Of a stretch of DNA of 64,000 nt, positions 25,140-33,432 are shown piece after piece. Position numbers and translations under genes: made by a program. The stretch spans positions 3,472,001 to 3,536,000 of the forward strand of contig NZ_OZ242364.1 of assembly GCF_965208925.1 (NCBI RefSeq), read 5' to 3'. This DNA is from Poriferisodalis sp965208925 (GTDB lineage Bacteria > Actinomycetota > Acidimicrobiia > Acidimicrobiales > Poriferisodalaceae). The notes under the pieces were generated by a model. That model had not been told where the DNA came from. It saw only the letters and a program-made list of their open reading frames with translations, and did not search any database. Each line of letters starts with the position of its first letter. Positions within the stretch are counted from its first letter, which is position 1.

Positions 25140-26456
25140 GTGGCGCCGACCAAGACCGTCGACCCCATCGAACTGTCCAGCAGGCTGATCGACACGGGCG
25201 TGGCCGACGAGCGCATCGTGCGGGTGGACAACACGCTGAGCGAGATCGACGACAACGTGGCGGTGATCGAGGCGTTCAGCAACATGGTGGCGTTCGGCAC
25301 CGACGACGGATTGGTGTGCTTCGACGCCAGCGGACCGCTCAACGGCACGGCGGTGGTGGACTCGCTGCGAGGCTGGTCCGGCGATCGCATCAACGCACTG
25401 CTGTACACCCACGGCCATATCGATCATGTGGGCGGCAGCGGTGCTTTGGCTGCCGACGCGGCTGAACGTGGCCAGCCGGCGCCGCTCGTGGTGGGCCACG
25501 ACAACGTGATCCCGCGCTTCGAGCGGTACAACGCCACCAACGGCTACAACCTCATCATCAACCGCCGGCAGTTCGGTGCGTCGCTGCGGCGGCGTGGTGT
25601 CGGCATCACCGGCGACGAGCCGAGCTTCCTCCCCGGCGACACGCTCTGGCCGACGCGCACCTACAGCGAGAACGATTCGCTGTCGGTGGGCGGGCTCGAT
25701 TTCGAGCTGCATCACGACAAGGGCGAGACCGACGATCACACCTGGGCGTGGGTGCCCTCGCACCGGGCGATCTGCCCCGGCGATCTGGTCGTGTGGGTGT
25801 TCCCCAACGCCGGTAACCCGCAGAAGGTGCAGCGCTACCCGCTCGAATGGGCCCGGGCGCTGCGGCGCATGGACGCATTGGAGCCTGAGCTGCTGGTCCC
25901 GGCGCACGGCCCGCCGGTGCGGGGCCGCGAGCGGATCGCCACGGTGCTGCTGACGTTGGCCGAATCGCTGGAGACGCTGGTCAGCCAGACACTCGACCTG
26001 ATGAACGAGGGAGCGTCGCTGGATGAGATTCTCCAGAGCGTGTCGCTGCCGGCCGAGTGGCTGGAACGCCCGTGGATGCGACCGGTGTACGACGAGCCGG
26101 AGTTTGTGATCCGCAACATCTGGCGGCTGTACGGGGGATGGTGGGATCTCGACCCGGCATACCTCAAGCCCTCACCAAAGGCCGAGCTCGCCGGCGAGCT
26201 GGTGCGATTGGGTGGTGGCGCCGAGGCGTTCGCGCAGCGGGCGCAGGAGCTGGTGGAGGCCGGCGACCTCAAGCTGGCATGCCACCTGATCGAGCTGGCA
26301 GTGGCGGCAGATCCGGGCTCGGCGAGCTTGCATGGCGTGCGCGCCGAGATCTACGAGGCCCGGCGGGCGGCCGAGCAGTCGCTGATGTCGATCGGCATCT
26401 TCAGCGCCGCAGCTGCCGAGTCCCGCGACGTCATCGACAGAGCCACAACGCCATAG
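25140..26456 (+). CDS. Alkylsulfatase-type MBL-fold hydrolase
   Basis: The protein (438 residues) has an MBL zinc motif HGHIDH at residues 91-96, a later HHDKGETDDHTW histidine segment, VPAHGPPV, and a C-terminal helical dimerisation-like domain (about 300-438, with LYGGWWDLDPAYLKPSP and AGDLKLACHLIELAVAADP). This arrangement is that of SdsA/BDS1-type alkyl sulfatases, which release sulfate from alkyl esters. No signal peptide is seen from the GTG at 25140, chosen because AAAGGA precedes it; a longer in-frame start lies at 25053. It follows livF by 91 bases on the same strand. The specific substrate is unknown. A second member occurs at 58749-60053. Confidence 0.82.
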   Translation: MAPTKTVDPIELSSRLIDTGVADERIVRVDNTLSEIDDNVAVIEAFSNMVAFGTDDGLVCFDASGPLNGTAVVDSLRGWSGDRINALLYTHGHIDHVGGSGALAADAAERGQPAPLVVGHDNVIPRFERYNATNGYNLIINRRQFGASLRRRGVGITGDEPSFLPGDTLWPTRTYSENDSLSVGGLDFELHHDKGETDDHTWAWVPSHRAICPGDLVVWVFPNAGNPQKVQRYPLEWARALRRMDALEPELLVPAHGPPVRGRERIATVLLTLAESLETLVSQTLDLMNEGASLDEILQSVSLPAEWLERPWMRPVYDEPEFVIRNIWRLYGGWWDLDPAYLKPSPKAELAGELVRLGGGAEAFAQRAQELVEAGDLKLACHLIELAVAADPGSASLHGVRAEIYEARRAAEQSLMSIGIFSAAAAESRDVIDRATTP

Positions 26457-26567
26457 CGGCGACTGCGCAACAGGTTCCCGGCGGCGCTGAGGCATAGTCT
26501 TCGGGTATCGGCTCGGCTTGCCCGCGGCCGCGACTTGCAGGCTGGAACGGCGGGGCGGAGCAGGCAC

Positions 26568-27503
26568 ATGGCCGACAGCGGACCGGGCACGGCGCCGGGA
26601 GCGCCGTACGGGGGGCGCGGCGCACCCGCGATGTCCGAGCGCGCGCTCGGCGTGCCCGCTGCAGCCGTGGCCATGGTGGGCTGGGCCGCTTCAGGCGTCA
26701 TCGCCAAGGGCATCTCCGAACTCGGGCCGCTGGCGGTCGTGTTCTGGCGGATGTGGCTCTACACCGGGCTGGTCGCTCTGTTCCTGTGGGCGAATCGGAC
26801 GCCGCTGCGGCTGTCGTCGATCAAGGTCTCGTTCTGGGGCGGCTTCTCGCTGGCGTTCGACATCATGCTGTTCTTCGTCGCACTGCGGATGACCACGGTC
26901 GCCAACGCCACGGTGGTGGCGTCATTGCAGCCGCTGCTGATGCTCTTCCTGGCGCCACGCATCTTCGGCGAGCAGCCGGGCCGGCGTCACTGGGGCATGG
27001 CGCTGGTGGCGATCGGCGGGATCGCCATCGTCGTGTTCGGCTCGGCCGGCATCCCCGAGTGGAGCGTGCTCGGCGATCTGCTGGCGTTCGGCGCGCTGTT
27101 CGCCTGGACGGGCTACTTCGTGTTCTCCAAGCTCAGCACCCAGAAGATTGCCGCGGCGCAGTACACGGCCGGCAGCGCGCTGGTGTGCTCGCTGGTGGCC
27201 ACGCCGTTTGCGCTCGCATCGGGGCAGGTCTTCGACTGGCCGTCAGCGGGTGCGTGGCTGTGGCTGGGGATCATGGCCGTCGGGCCCGGGGTCGCTAGCC
27301 ACATGCTGATGAACTGGTCGCTGGTGCGCATTCCGTCGTGGCTGGGCTCGGTGATGACGCTGGCCATCCCCGTCACCAGCACGCTGATGGCCTGGGCGTT
27401 CCTGGGCGATCAGGTGTCGCTGTGGCAGTTCGTCGGGATGATGGTGGTGATGTTCGCCCTCGCAGCAGTCGTGCTCGATCAATCCCGCACGAAGTTGACC
27501 TAG
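26568..27503 (+). CDS. EamA/DMT family transporter
   Basis: This inner-membrane protein of 311 residues has about ten hydrophobic helices arranged as two EamA repeats. The first begins AMVGWAASGVIAKGISELGPLAVVFWRM, the second FGALFAWTGYFVFSK. The repeat-closing stretch PVTSTLMAWAFLGDQVSLWQFVGMMVVM is typical. Family members export amino acids, metabolites or drugs; direction and substrate cannot be inferred. The ATG at 26568 follows GGCGGAG; a TTG at 26535 would add eleven residues. Confidence 0.88.
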   Translation: MADSGPGTAPGAPYGGRGAPAMSERALGVPAAAVAMVGWAASGVIAKGISELGPLAVVFWRMWLYTGLVALFLWANRTPLRLSSIKVSFWGGFSLAFDIMLFFVALRMTTVANATVVASLQPLLMLFLAPRIFGEQPGRRHWGMALVAIGGIAIVVFGSAGIPEWSVLGDLLAFGALFAWTGYFVFSKLSTQKIAAAQYTAGSALVCSLVATPFALASGQVFDWPSAGAWLWLGIMAVGPGVASHMLMNWSLVRIPSWLGSVMTLAIPVTSTLMAWAFLGDQVSLWQFVGMMVVMFALAAVVLDQSRTKLT

Positions 27504-27509
27504 AGCTGA

Positions 27510-27528
27510 CGGCGAGCAGACGTCGCCG
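27510..27528. terminator. Candidate hairpin terminator between convergent genes
   Basis: CGGCGA and TCGCCG form a six-base stem with a seven-base loop between the EamA stop (27503) and the convergent amidase stop (27548). It is GC-rich without a T-run. Confidence 0.35.
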
Positions 27529-27547
27529 GTCGCAGCCGGGCGCTTGT

Positions 27548-29020
27548 TCAGTCGGCTGCGTGGATCGCCGGGCGGCGGCCCGACCACGGCGCCGCCTGTT
27601 CCATCTGGGCAGCGACACGCAGCAGCACGTCTTCGCGGCCAGGCGCTGCCACGAGCTGGATGCCGATGGGGAGCCCCTCCGGCGACACCCCCTCGGGTGT
27701 GCCCAGGGGCACGGAGATGGCGGGCTGGCCGCTGACGTTGAACTGCGGCAGGTACGGCGTCACTTTGGCCAAGCGCCGCACCAGCGTGCGCTCGTCGCCC
27801 TCCACTAGGTAGCCGACCGGCGGCGGCACCACGCCCAGTGTGGGAGTCAGCAGCAGGTCGAAGCCGTCGCCGTGGCCAGGTTGAGGGTTCCACCACTGCA
27901 CGAGGCGGCGGGTGAATTGGTGCAGTCGCTCCCGGCTCGCCAGGATGTCAGCCCCGCTGATCTTCGTGCCGCGCTGGTAGTTGATCCACGCGACCGGCTC
28001 CATGTCGTCTTCGCCCCACGGACGCCCCAGCACGCTCTCGAAGGAACGCATCGTCGCCGTGGCGCTGGCGCGCATGATGCGGACGTAGTCGTACATGTAG
28101 TCGTTGGTCGCCATGGCTTCGGGGAGTGCTGGCTCGACCCGGTGGCCGAGGCCGTCAAGCAGGCCGGCGGCGGCTTCGGCGGCCTGGGTGCAGGACGGAT
28201 CAGTGTCCTCGAACGGGATCGTCGAGCTGACGCCGATGCGCAGCTGGCCCGGGTCCTGGCCGACCTCGGAGACATAGCCACCTGAGGGCGCCGGGTGGGC
28301 GGGCACGTAAGGATCCCCTGGTTCGGGTCCCGCGAGCACGTCGAGCGCCAGCGCCGCGTCGCGCACGGACAGTGCAACAGCGCCGTCGGTGGTGCCGCCT
28401 CCCCAGCCCTCGCCGGCAGGGGCGCTCGAGATCCGGCCGCGTGACGGTTTGAGGCCGACGAGCCCGTTGGCGCTGGCAGGAATGCGGATGGAGCCGCCGC
28501 CGTCGCTGGCGTGCGCGATCGGCACGATGCCTGCTGCCACCGCAGCCGCCGCGCCTCCGCTGGAGCCAAGGACCGTGTGATCGGTGTTCCAGGGGTTGCG
28601 GGTGGGCCCATACAACATGGTCTCGGCCGCGCCCGGGCACTGCCCGCCGCCGAGTTCGGGGCTGTGCGAATGGCCGATGCTGATCGCGCCGGCCTCAGCC
28701 CATCGGCGCGCCACAGCCCCGGTTTCGGTGTAACGGTGGTCGAGCTCGGCCAATCGACGGTTGCCCTGGTACGCAGGCTCGCCGTCCACCGGGCAGAACA
28801 GGTCCTTCAGTGCGATCGGCACCCCGGCCAGCAGGCCGTCCCCATGACCGCCGCCGACTTGTTCAGCGGCCTGCGCCCGAGCGGAGCCGAACGTGTCCTC
28901 GACGATCGCGTTGATGGTCGGATTCACCCGCTCGCAGCGGGCAATGGCCTCCTCGACTGTTGTCGAGGCTGCAGTCTCCCCGGCTCGCACACGTGCTGCC
29001 AGCGCCGTCGCATCATTCAT
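27548..29020 (-). CDS. Amidase signature family protein
   Basis: The 490-residue amidase carries the complete Ser-Ser-Lys triad: Lys72 (PIALKDLF), cis-Ser153 (LGSSGGAAAA) and nucleophile Ser177 (DGGGSIRIPAS), with the usual 24-residue spacing. Such enzymes hydrolyse aliphatic or aromatic amides, nylon oligomers or aminoacyl-tRNA intermediates. As no gatB/gatC lies nearby and the surroundings are catabolic, a free amide hydrolase is more likely than GatA. The ATG at 29020 precedes the conserved start region; the open frame continues upstream without similarity. Confidence 0.88.
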   Translation of the reverse strand: MNDATALAARVRAGETAASTTVEEAIARCERVNPTINAIVEDTFGSARAQAAEQVGGGHGDGLLAGVPIALKDLFCPVDGEPAYQGNRRLAELDHRYTETGAVARRWAEAGAISIGHSHSPELGGGQCPGAAETMLYGPTRNPWNTDHTVLGSSGGAAAAVAAGIVPIAHASDGGGSIRIPASANGLVGLKPSRGRISSAPAGEGWGGGTTDGAVALSVRDAALALDVLAGPEPGDPYVPAHPAPSGGYVSEVGQDPGQLRIGVSSTIPFEDTDPSCTQAAEAAAGLLDGLGHRVEPALPEAMATNDYMYDYVRIMRASATATMRSFESVLGRPWGEDDMEPVAWINYQRGTKISGADILASRERLHQFTRRLVQWWNPQPGHGDGFDLLLTPTLGVVPPPVGYLVEGDERTLVRRLAKVTPYLPQFNVSGQPAISVPLGTPEGVSPEGLPIGIQLVAAPGREDVLLRVAAQMEQAAPWSGRRPAIHAAD

Positions 29021-29105
29021 CTTCGCCCCTGTCGCCGTGAGTCGGCCGCTCGCTTTGCCAGCCCGCAGCCACGCCGTCAACGGCGCAGTCTCGCGCAGCG
29101 GCCCG

Positions 29106-29921
29106 CTAGCGGCCTTGCCAGTTGGGTTCGCGCTTTTCGGCGAAGGCTCGGGGGCCTTCCTTGACGTCTTCGCTGGCCATCAGTCGGGCGACGGCCGGGT
29201 AGGGGTGGTGGAAGGCTTCGCCGAGCGGCATGTCGAGCCCGCGCATCGCCGCCTGCTTGGTGGCCTGGATGGACAGCGGCGCGCACCGCATGATGTCGTC
29301 GATGAGCCGGTCGGTGGCTGCTTCGAGCTCGTCGTAGGGCACCACGTCGTTGACGATGCCCAGCTCCAGCGCTCGCTGCGCGCTCATGGTGCGGGCCGTC
29401 AGCAAGTATTCCATCGCCAGCTTCAGCGGGATCTGCCGGGGCAGGCGGTGCACTCCCCCGCCGCCGGCGTACAGTCCCCGCAACGGCTCGGTCAGCCCGA
29501 ACTGGGCGTGGTCGGCGGCCACCACGAGGTCGCAGGCCATGGCCACCTCGAAGCCGCCACCGAGCGCCACGCCGTTCACCTGGGCGATCAGCGGCTTGGG
29601 ATAATCGAAGCGCTCGATCAGGCGGGTGACCTGGCTCATCAGCTGCCGGTCGGCAGCTTGGGTGGCCTCGTCGGCGTGCCGCACCATCGACAGGTGTTTG
29701 AGGTCACGCCCGGCGCAGAACGCCTGCCGGCCCACGCCGGTGATGACCATCAGCCAGATGTCGTCGTCGGCTGCCGCGTGATCCAAGATGTCCGACCACT
29801 CCTTGTGGGCAGGTGTGTTGATGGCGTTGCGGACCTCGGGCCGGTTGATGGTGATGCGGGCCACCCGGGGCCGGATCTCCTCGTAGACGAAGTACTGCGG
29901 TTCGAAGTCGAGTGCCTGCAT
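29106..29921 (-). CDS. Enoyl-CoA hydratase/isomerase (crotonase) family protein
   Basis: The crotonase-fold protein has 271 residues. Oxyanion-hole segments are AFCAGRDLK and NGVALGGGFEVAMACDLVVAA. Both hydratase glutamates appear retained: Glu145 (FGLTEPLRG) and Glu171 (LAMEYLLT). True hydration of 2-enoyl-CoA is therefore plausible, as opposed to a specialised thioesterase or isomerase reaction. The ATG at 29921 gives the family length; upstream in-frame sequence is unrelated. It is divergent from the dienelactone-hydrolase gene, with only 70 bases between starts. Confidence 0.88.
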   Translation of the reverse strand: MQALDFEPQYFVYEEIRPRVARITINRPEVRNAINTPAHKEWSDILDHAAADDDIWLMVITGVGRQAFCAGRDLKHLSMVRHADEATQAADRQLMSQVTRLIERFDYPKPLIAQVNGVALGGGFEVAMACDLVVAADHAQFGLTEPLRGLYAGGGGVHRLPRQIPLKLAMEYLLTARTMSAQRALELGIVNDVVPYDELEAATDRLIDDIMRCAPLSIQATKQAAMRGLDMPLGEAFHHPYPAVARLMASEDVKEGPRAFAEKREPNWQGR

Positions 29922-29991
29922 GGCCGGGATGGTATGCCAGAGGGCTGGCGGCAGGCCGTGGAAGTGCACGGCCGCACCCAAGGAGGCAGCG

Positions 29992-30732
29992 ATGTTCGAA
30001 GACCACGTATCGATCGACACCGGCGAGGGCGAAATGAGCACCTTCGTCACCCATCCCGAACCCAGCGAGCGCCGGCCGGGACCGTTCCCGACCGTGCTGT
30101 TCCTGATGGATGCGCCCGGCAAGCGCGAAGAGCTGCACGACATGGCCCGGCGAATCGCCACCGTCGGGTACTACGTGCTGCTGCCGAACCTCTACTACCG
30201 CGACATTCCGGGCTTCATCGTGCAGCGTGACGATCCGGCCAGCCGGAAGTTCATGTTCGAGCTGATGACCAACCTGTCCAATGCGATGGTCTCTCGCGAT
30301 GCCGCGGCGCTGCTTCGCTATGCCGATGCCGACCCGGCCGCGAGCACTGAGCGGGTCGGCACCACGGGCTACTGCATGACTGGCCCCATGGCGATCTGGC
30401 TCGCCGCCGACTATCCCGACCAGATCACCGCCGCTGCGTCAATCCACGGGGTGCGGCTGGCCGTCGATGCGAGCGACTCGCCGCACCTGCGGGCGCCCGA
30501 CATCGGCGGCGAAGTGCTGGTGATGTCCGCCGAGCACGACGACTACGTCGACCGGGCGCACTACGACCGCCTGTGCAAGGCATTCGCCGATGCCGGCACC
30601 GACGCGCAGACCTATTGGGTGGACGGCACCCATCACGGCTTCGTCTTCCCCCAGCGGGAGGTGTACGACAAGCCAGCGGCTGAGCGCCACTGGGAACTGC
30701 TGCTGGACATGTTCGCCCGCCGCCTGCACTAG
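29992..30732 (+). CDS. Dienelactone hydrolase family protein
   Basis: This alpha/beta hydrolase of 246 residues uses a cysteine nucleophile, Cys128 in TTGYCMTGPMAIW. An acid residue lies in SAEHDDYVD (183-184) and the catalytic histidine in GTHHGFVFP (about 214-215). The family cleaves dienelactone in chlorocatechol and protocatechuate degradation, but many members act on other lactones or esters. The usual GxCxGG elbow has Thr in place of the first of the two glycines. AAGGAGG lies five bases before the ATG. No secretion signal. Confidence 0.87.
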   Translation: MFEDHVSIDTGEGEMSTFVTHPEPSERRPGPFPTVLFLMDAPGKREELHDMARRIATVGYYVLLPNLYYRDIPGFIVQRDDPASRKFMFELMTNLSNAMVSRDAAALLRYADADPAASTERVGTTGYCMTGPMAIWLAADYPDQITAAASIHGVRLAVDASDSPHLRAPDIGGEVLVMSAEHDDYVDRAHYDRLCKAFADAGTDAQTYWVDGTHHGFVFPQREVYDKPAAERHWELLLDMFARRLH

Positions 30733-30771
30733 CCGGGCGGGCGCTGGGGCGCAGTGCCACACTGTCGCCCC

Positions 30772-31506
30772 ATGGAAACACGTGAACTTGTCCAGAAGGT
30801 ATGCCCGCCCATCGCCACGATGGGCTCGATGTTCTACTTCGACCCCGCAACGCTGGCGCGCGGGAAGGAAGCCGGCCTCGACGGCTTCCGCCTCTACGCG
30901 CTGGGCCGCGGCGGCGTGCTCGGCGATGTCGAGGCCACGGTGGTGCACAGCGCCTTCGGCTACTTCAATCCCGATCTGATCGCGAAGATCTGGAACTCGG
31001 CCAAGGAGGTCATGGCACCGCGTGACGCAGGCCGGCTCTACATGGAGTGCGCAGCCGCTTTCGGCGCCGCCAAGCTCAGCGATGTCGCAGACCTCGACGC
31101 CTTCAATGCCGCGGCCGACAAGGTGATCGACGCCGGGCTCGTCGACAGTTCCGCACAGGCGCTCTTCGCGGGGATCGCGTCCGAGCCCCGCAGTGACGAG
31201 GCCGCCGCCCGGGCGTTTCAGAATGTCGCAATCCTGCGGGAGCTGCGCGGGAGCCTGCACCTCGTGGCCATCGTGGCTTCGGGCCTGCAGACCGAGATGG
31301 CTCACCGTGTGCGCCGTCCCGACGACGTCGAGATGTTCGGCTGGACCAACGACGCCGAAGTCACCGACGAGCATCGTGCGAAGTGGGAAGCCGCCGAGGC
31401 CCTCACCGACGATCTCGTTGCCCCGATCTACGGCGTGCTCGACGACGCTGAGGCTCAGGCGCTGGCCGACGGTGTCGCAGCCATCGAAGCCGCCCTCACC
31501 GGCTAG
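30772..31506 (+). CDS. SCO6745-like helical protein of unknown function
   Basis: The 244-residue protein is alanine-rich and mostly helical, with no signal peptide or membrane segment. Its sequence (METRELVQKVCPPIATMGSM at the start, FDPATLARGKEAGLDGFRLYALGRGGVLGDV, VVHSAFGYFNPDLIAKIWNSA, and LREGRG-like RGSLHLVAIVASGL) resembles the actinobacterial SCO6745 family, whose function is not established. It follows the dienelactone-hydrolase gene by 39 bases and precedes the nitroreductase by nine bases, so the three are probably one transcript. Confidence 0.75.
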   Translation: METRELVQKVCPPIATMGSMFYFDPATLARGKEAGLDGFRLYALGRGGVLGDVEATVVHSAFGYFNPDLIAKIWNSAKEVMAPRDAGRLYMECAAAFGAAKLSDVADLDAFNAAADKVIDAGLVDSSAQALFAGIASEPRSDEAAARAFQNVAILRELRGSLHLVAIVASGLQTEMAHRVRRPDDVEMFGWTNDAEVTDEHRAKWEAAEALTDDLVAPIYGVLDDAEAQALADGVAAIEAALTG

Positions 31507-31515
31507 GGCTGCGGG

Positions 31516-32169
31516 GTGACACTGTCGCTGAGCGTCGACGAGGCGCTCGCCACCACGCGAGCTGTCAGGCGCCGGCTCGACTTCGACCGTCCCGTGGACG
31601 AGGTGCTCCTGCAGGAATGCCTGGAGCTTGCGCTGCAGGCGCCCACCGGATCACTGCGCCAGGACTGGCATTTCGTGGTGTCGACTGACCCAGAGCAGTG
31701 CCAGGCCGTCGGGGCGATCTACCAGGAGATCTGGCTGGGCCGCATCGACGACAACTACCTGGCCAAGGCCGCAGCAGCCGAGACCGACCCGACGGCCCGT
31801 GCCGACTGGCTGCGCATGATGGACTCGGCCCGCTACCTGGCCGAGAACTTCCCCCGCGCTCCGGCGATCTTCGTGCCATGCATCGAAGGCCGGCTCGACG
31901 GCGCACCCGCAGGCTTGCAGGCGCTGCGTTGGGGATCGGTCATCCAAGCAGCGTGGAGCTTCTGCCTGGCCGCTCGCAACCGGGGCCTCGGCACCTGCTG
32001 GACCACCGTGCACCTAGCCCGTGAGCAGGAAGTCGCCGAGATCCTGGGCATCCCCTACGACGACGTGCAACAGGTGGCACTGCTGCCCGTGGCCCACACC
32101 ATCGGCACCGATTTCAAACCCGGACGCCGCAAGCCGTTCGACGATTTCGTCCACATGAACGGCTGGTAG
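31516..32169 (+). CDS. Nitroreductase family protein
   Basis: This flavin reductase-like protein has 217 residues. It has the N-terminal TTRAVRRRLDFDRPV motif (phosphate-binding arginines), LQAPTGSLRQDWHFVVSTD, WGSVIQAAWSFCLAARNRGLGTCW in the FMN and dimer region, and VALLPVAHTIG. Members bind FMN and reduce nitro groups, quinones or enones with NAD(P)H, or dehalogenate aromatics. The start is a GTG nine bases after the preceding gene. The presence of several FMN-using oxygenases in the window makes a supporting redox role possible. Confidence 0.87.
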   Translation: MTLSLSVDEALATTRAVRRRLDFDRPVDEVLLQECLELALQAPTGSLRQDWHFVVSTDPEQCQAVGAIYQEIWLGRIDDNYLAKAAAAETDPTARADWLRMMDSARYLAENFPRAPAIFVPCIEGRLDGAPAGLQALRWGSVIQAAWSFCLAARNRGLGTCWTTVHLAREQEVAEILGIPYDDVQQVALLPVAHTIGTDFKPGRRKPFDDFVHMNGW

Positions 32170-32176
32170 CCGCCGG

Positions 32177-33277
32177 TCAGTCGAAGACCAGGATCGATCG
32201 GCCCGCGATCCGTCCGTTTTCGAGGTCGTCGACTGCTTGGCCGATGTCGTCAATCGCGTACTGCTGCGTCACCAGCGCATCGAGGTCGAGGTCGCCGTCG
32301 GCGTGCCACTGCAGGAAGCGGGGGAAATCGACCGCCGGTTCGCAGCTGCCGCCCAGGCTGGAGATGAACGCCCGCTCACCGATGAACAGATGCAAGGTGT
32401 CGAGTTCGAGGTTGCGCTGGGGTACGCCGACGAGCACCGCCGTGCCGCCGCGGCTCTGGCCGAACTCGCCTGCATGAGTGGCCTGGTGGATCTGCTCCAT
32501 CGTGCTTTGGTGCCCGATGCAGTCGAAGGCGAAGTCCACGCCGCGAAGCGGCTGACGCAGGATGTCGAAGCGTTGCTCGTCGGTGGTGAGCGCCCTGATC
32601 TGTTCCACAGGGTCGCTGTTGGAGGCGTTGACGCCGTGGGTGGCCCCGAAACGCTTCGCGAATGCCAGCTTCTCTTCCGAGAGGTCCACGGCGATGATCG
32701 GGTCGGCGCCGACGAACCTCGCCGCGGCCACAGCGGCCAGGCCGACGCCTCCCACACCGAAGACGGCCACGCTGTCCGCTGCCTTCACGCCTGCGGTGTG
32801 AAGCACGGCACCGGCGCCGGTGATGACCGCGCAACCGATGATGCACGTGGCTTCGACGTCGATGCCCTCGGGTACCTTCACCACGAACATCTCATCCGCG
32901 ATGGTGTGGGTGGCCCACGTGAACACGTTGATGGAGGTCGCAGTGCGTCCGTCGCCGAGTTCGAGCCGCAGGGGTCCGCCCGGGCGGCGTGCGCTCGCCT
33001 GGTCCTTCGGCACCCAGGTGACCATCACCGTGTCGCCCGGCGCCAGGCCGGTCACGTCGGGGCCCACCGCAACCACCTCACCGGTGGATTCATGGCCCAA
33101 CACCTGCGGCGCCCCCCGCGGGTTGTGAATGGTGTGGAGCTGGCTGTGGCAGATGCCCGACGCGTACTGCTTCACCACCACCTCGTGCCCGCTCGGATCG
33201 GGCAGCGCCACGTCCAGCACCTCAAGTCCGGCACCGGCCTCCTGCGGGATGACAACAACCCTGGCGTCCACTGGCAT
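32177..33277 (-). CDS. Zinc-dependent alcohol dehydrogenase (MDR) without structural-zinc loop
   Basis: The 366-residue enzyme has catalytic-zinc residues in SGICHSQLH and VLGHESTGEV and a third cysteine in IIGCAVITGAG. The Rossmann motif is GVGGVGLAAVAAA, followed by IIAVDLSEEKL, which favours NAD(H). The lobe loop that normally carries four cysteines for structural zinc (class I and III ADHs) reads VTWVPKDQASARRPGGPLRL and has none. It probably oxidises a primary alcohol or reduces an aldehyde. The ATG at 33277 is preceded by GGAGGGGAG. It is divergent from the carboxylase gene. Confidence 0.87.
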   Translation of the reverse strand: MPVDARVVVIPQEAGAGLEVLDVALPDPSGHEVVVKQYASGICHSQLHTIHNPRGAPQVLGHESTGEVVAVGPDVTGLAPGDTVMVTWVPKDQASARRPGGPLRLELGDGRTATSINVFTWATHTIADEMFVVKVPEGIDVEATCIIGCAVITGAGAVLHTAGVKAADSVAVFGVGGVGLAAVAAARFVGADPIIAVDLSEEKLAFAKRFGATHGVNASNSDPVEQIRALTTDEQRFDILRQPLRGVDFAFDCIGHQSTMEQIHQATHAGEFGQSRGGTAVLVGVPQRNLELDTLHLFIGERAFISSLGGSCEPAVDFPRFLQWHADGDLDLDALVTQQYAIDDIGQAVDDLENGRIAGRSILVFD

Positions 33278-33314
33278 CGCACTCCCCTCCCTTGCGCTGC
33301 CCCGCTGTCTAGCG

Positions 33315-33333
33315 GACGCCGACCGACGGCGTC
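33315..33333. promoter_or_regulatory. Inverted repeat in the divergent ADH/carboxylase promoter region
   Basis: GACGCCG and CGGCGTC arms (seven bases, perfect) flank ACCGA. The location between two divergent starts suits an operator, but no second copy was seen. Confidence 0.35.
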
Positions 33334-33432
33334 GTGGGCATCGAGCCGCCTTCACATCTAGCGTTAGTCGGCGGATCGTGACGCAGCCAGCGTTGCGTGA
33401 TGAGCCGCTGTGACTCAGGGGGACGAGAATCG

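Noticed and set aside
27548..29020. GatA subunit of tRNA amidotransferase
   Set aside because: The Ser-Ser-Lys triad fits all amidases; no gatB or gatC is nearby and the flanking genes are catabolic.
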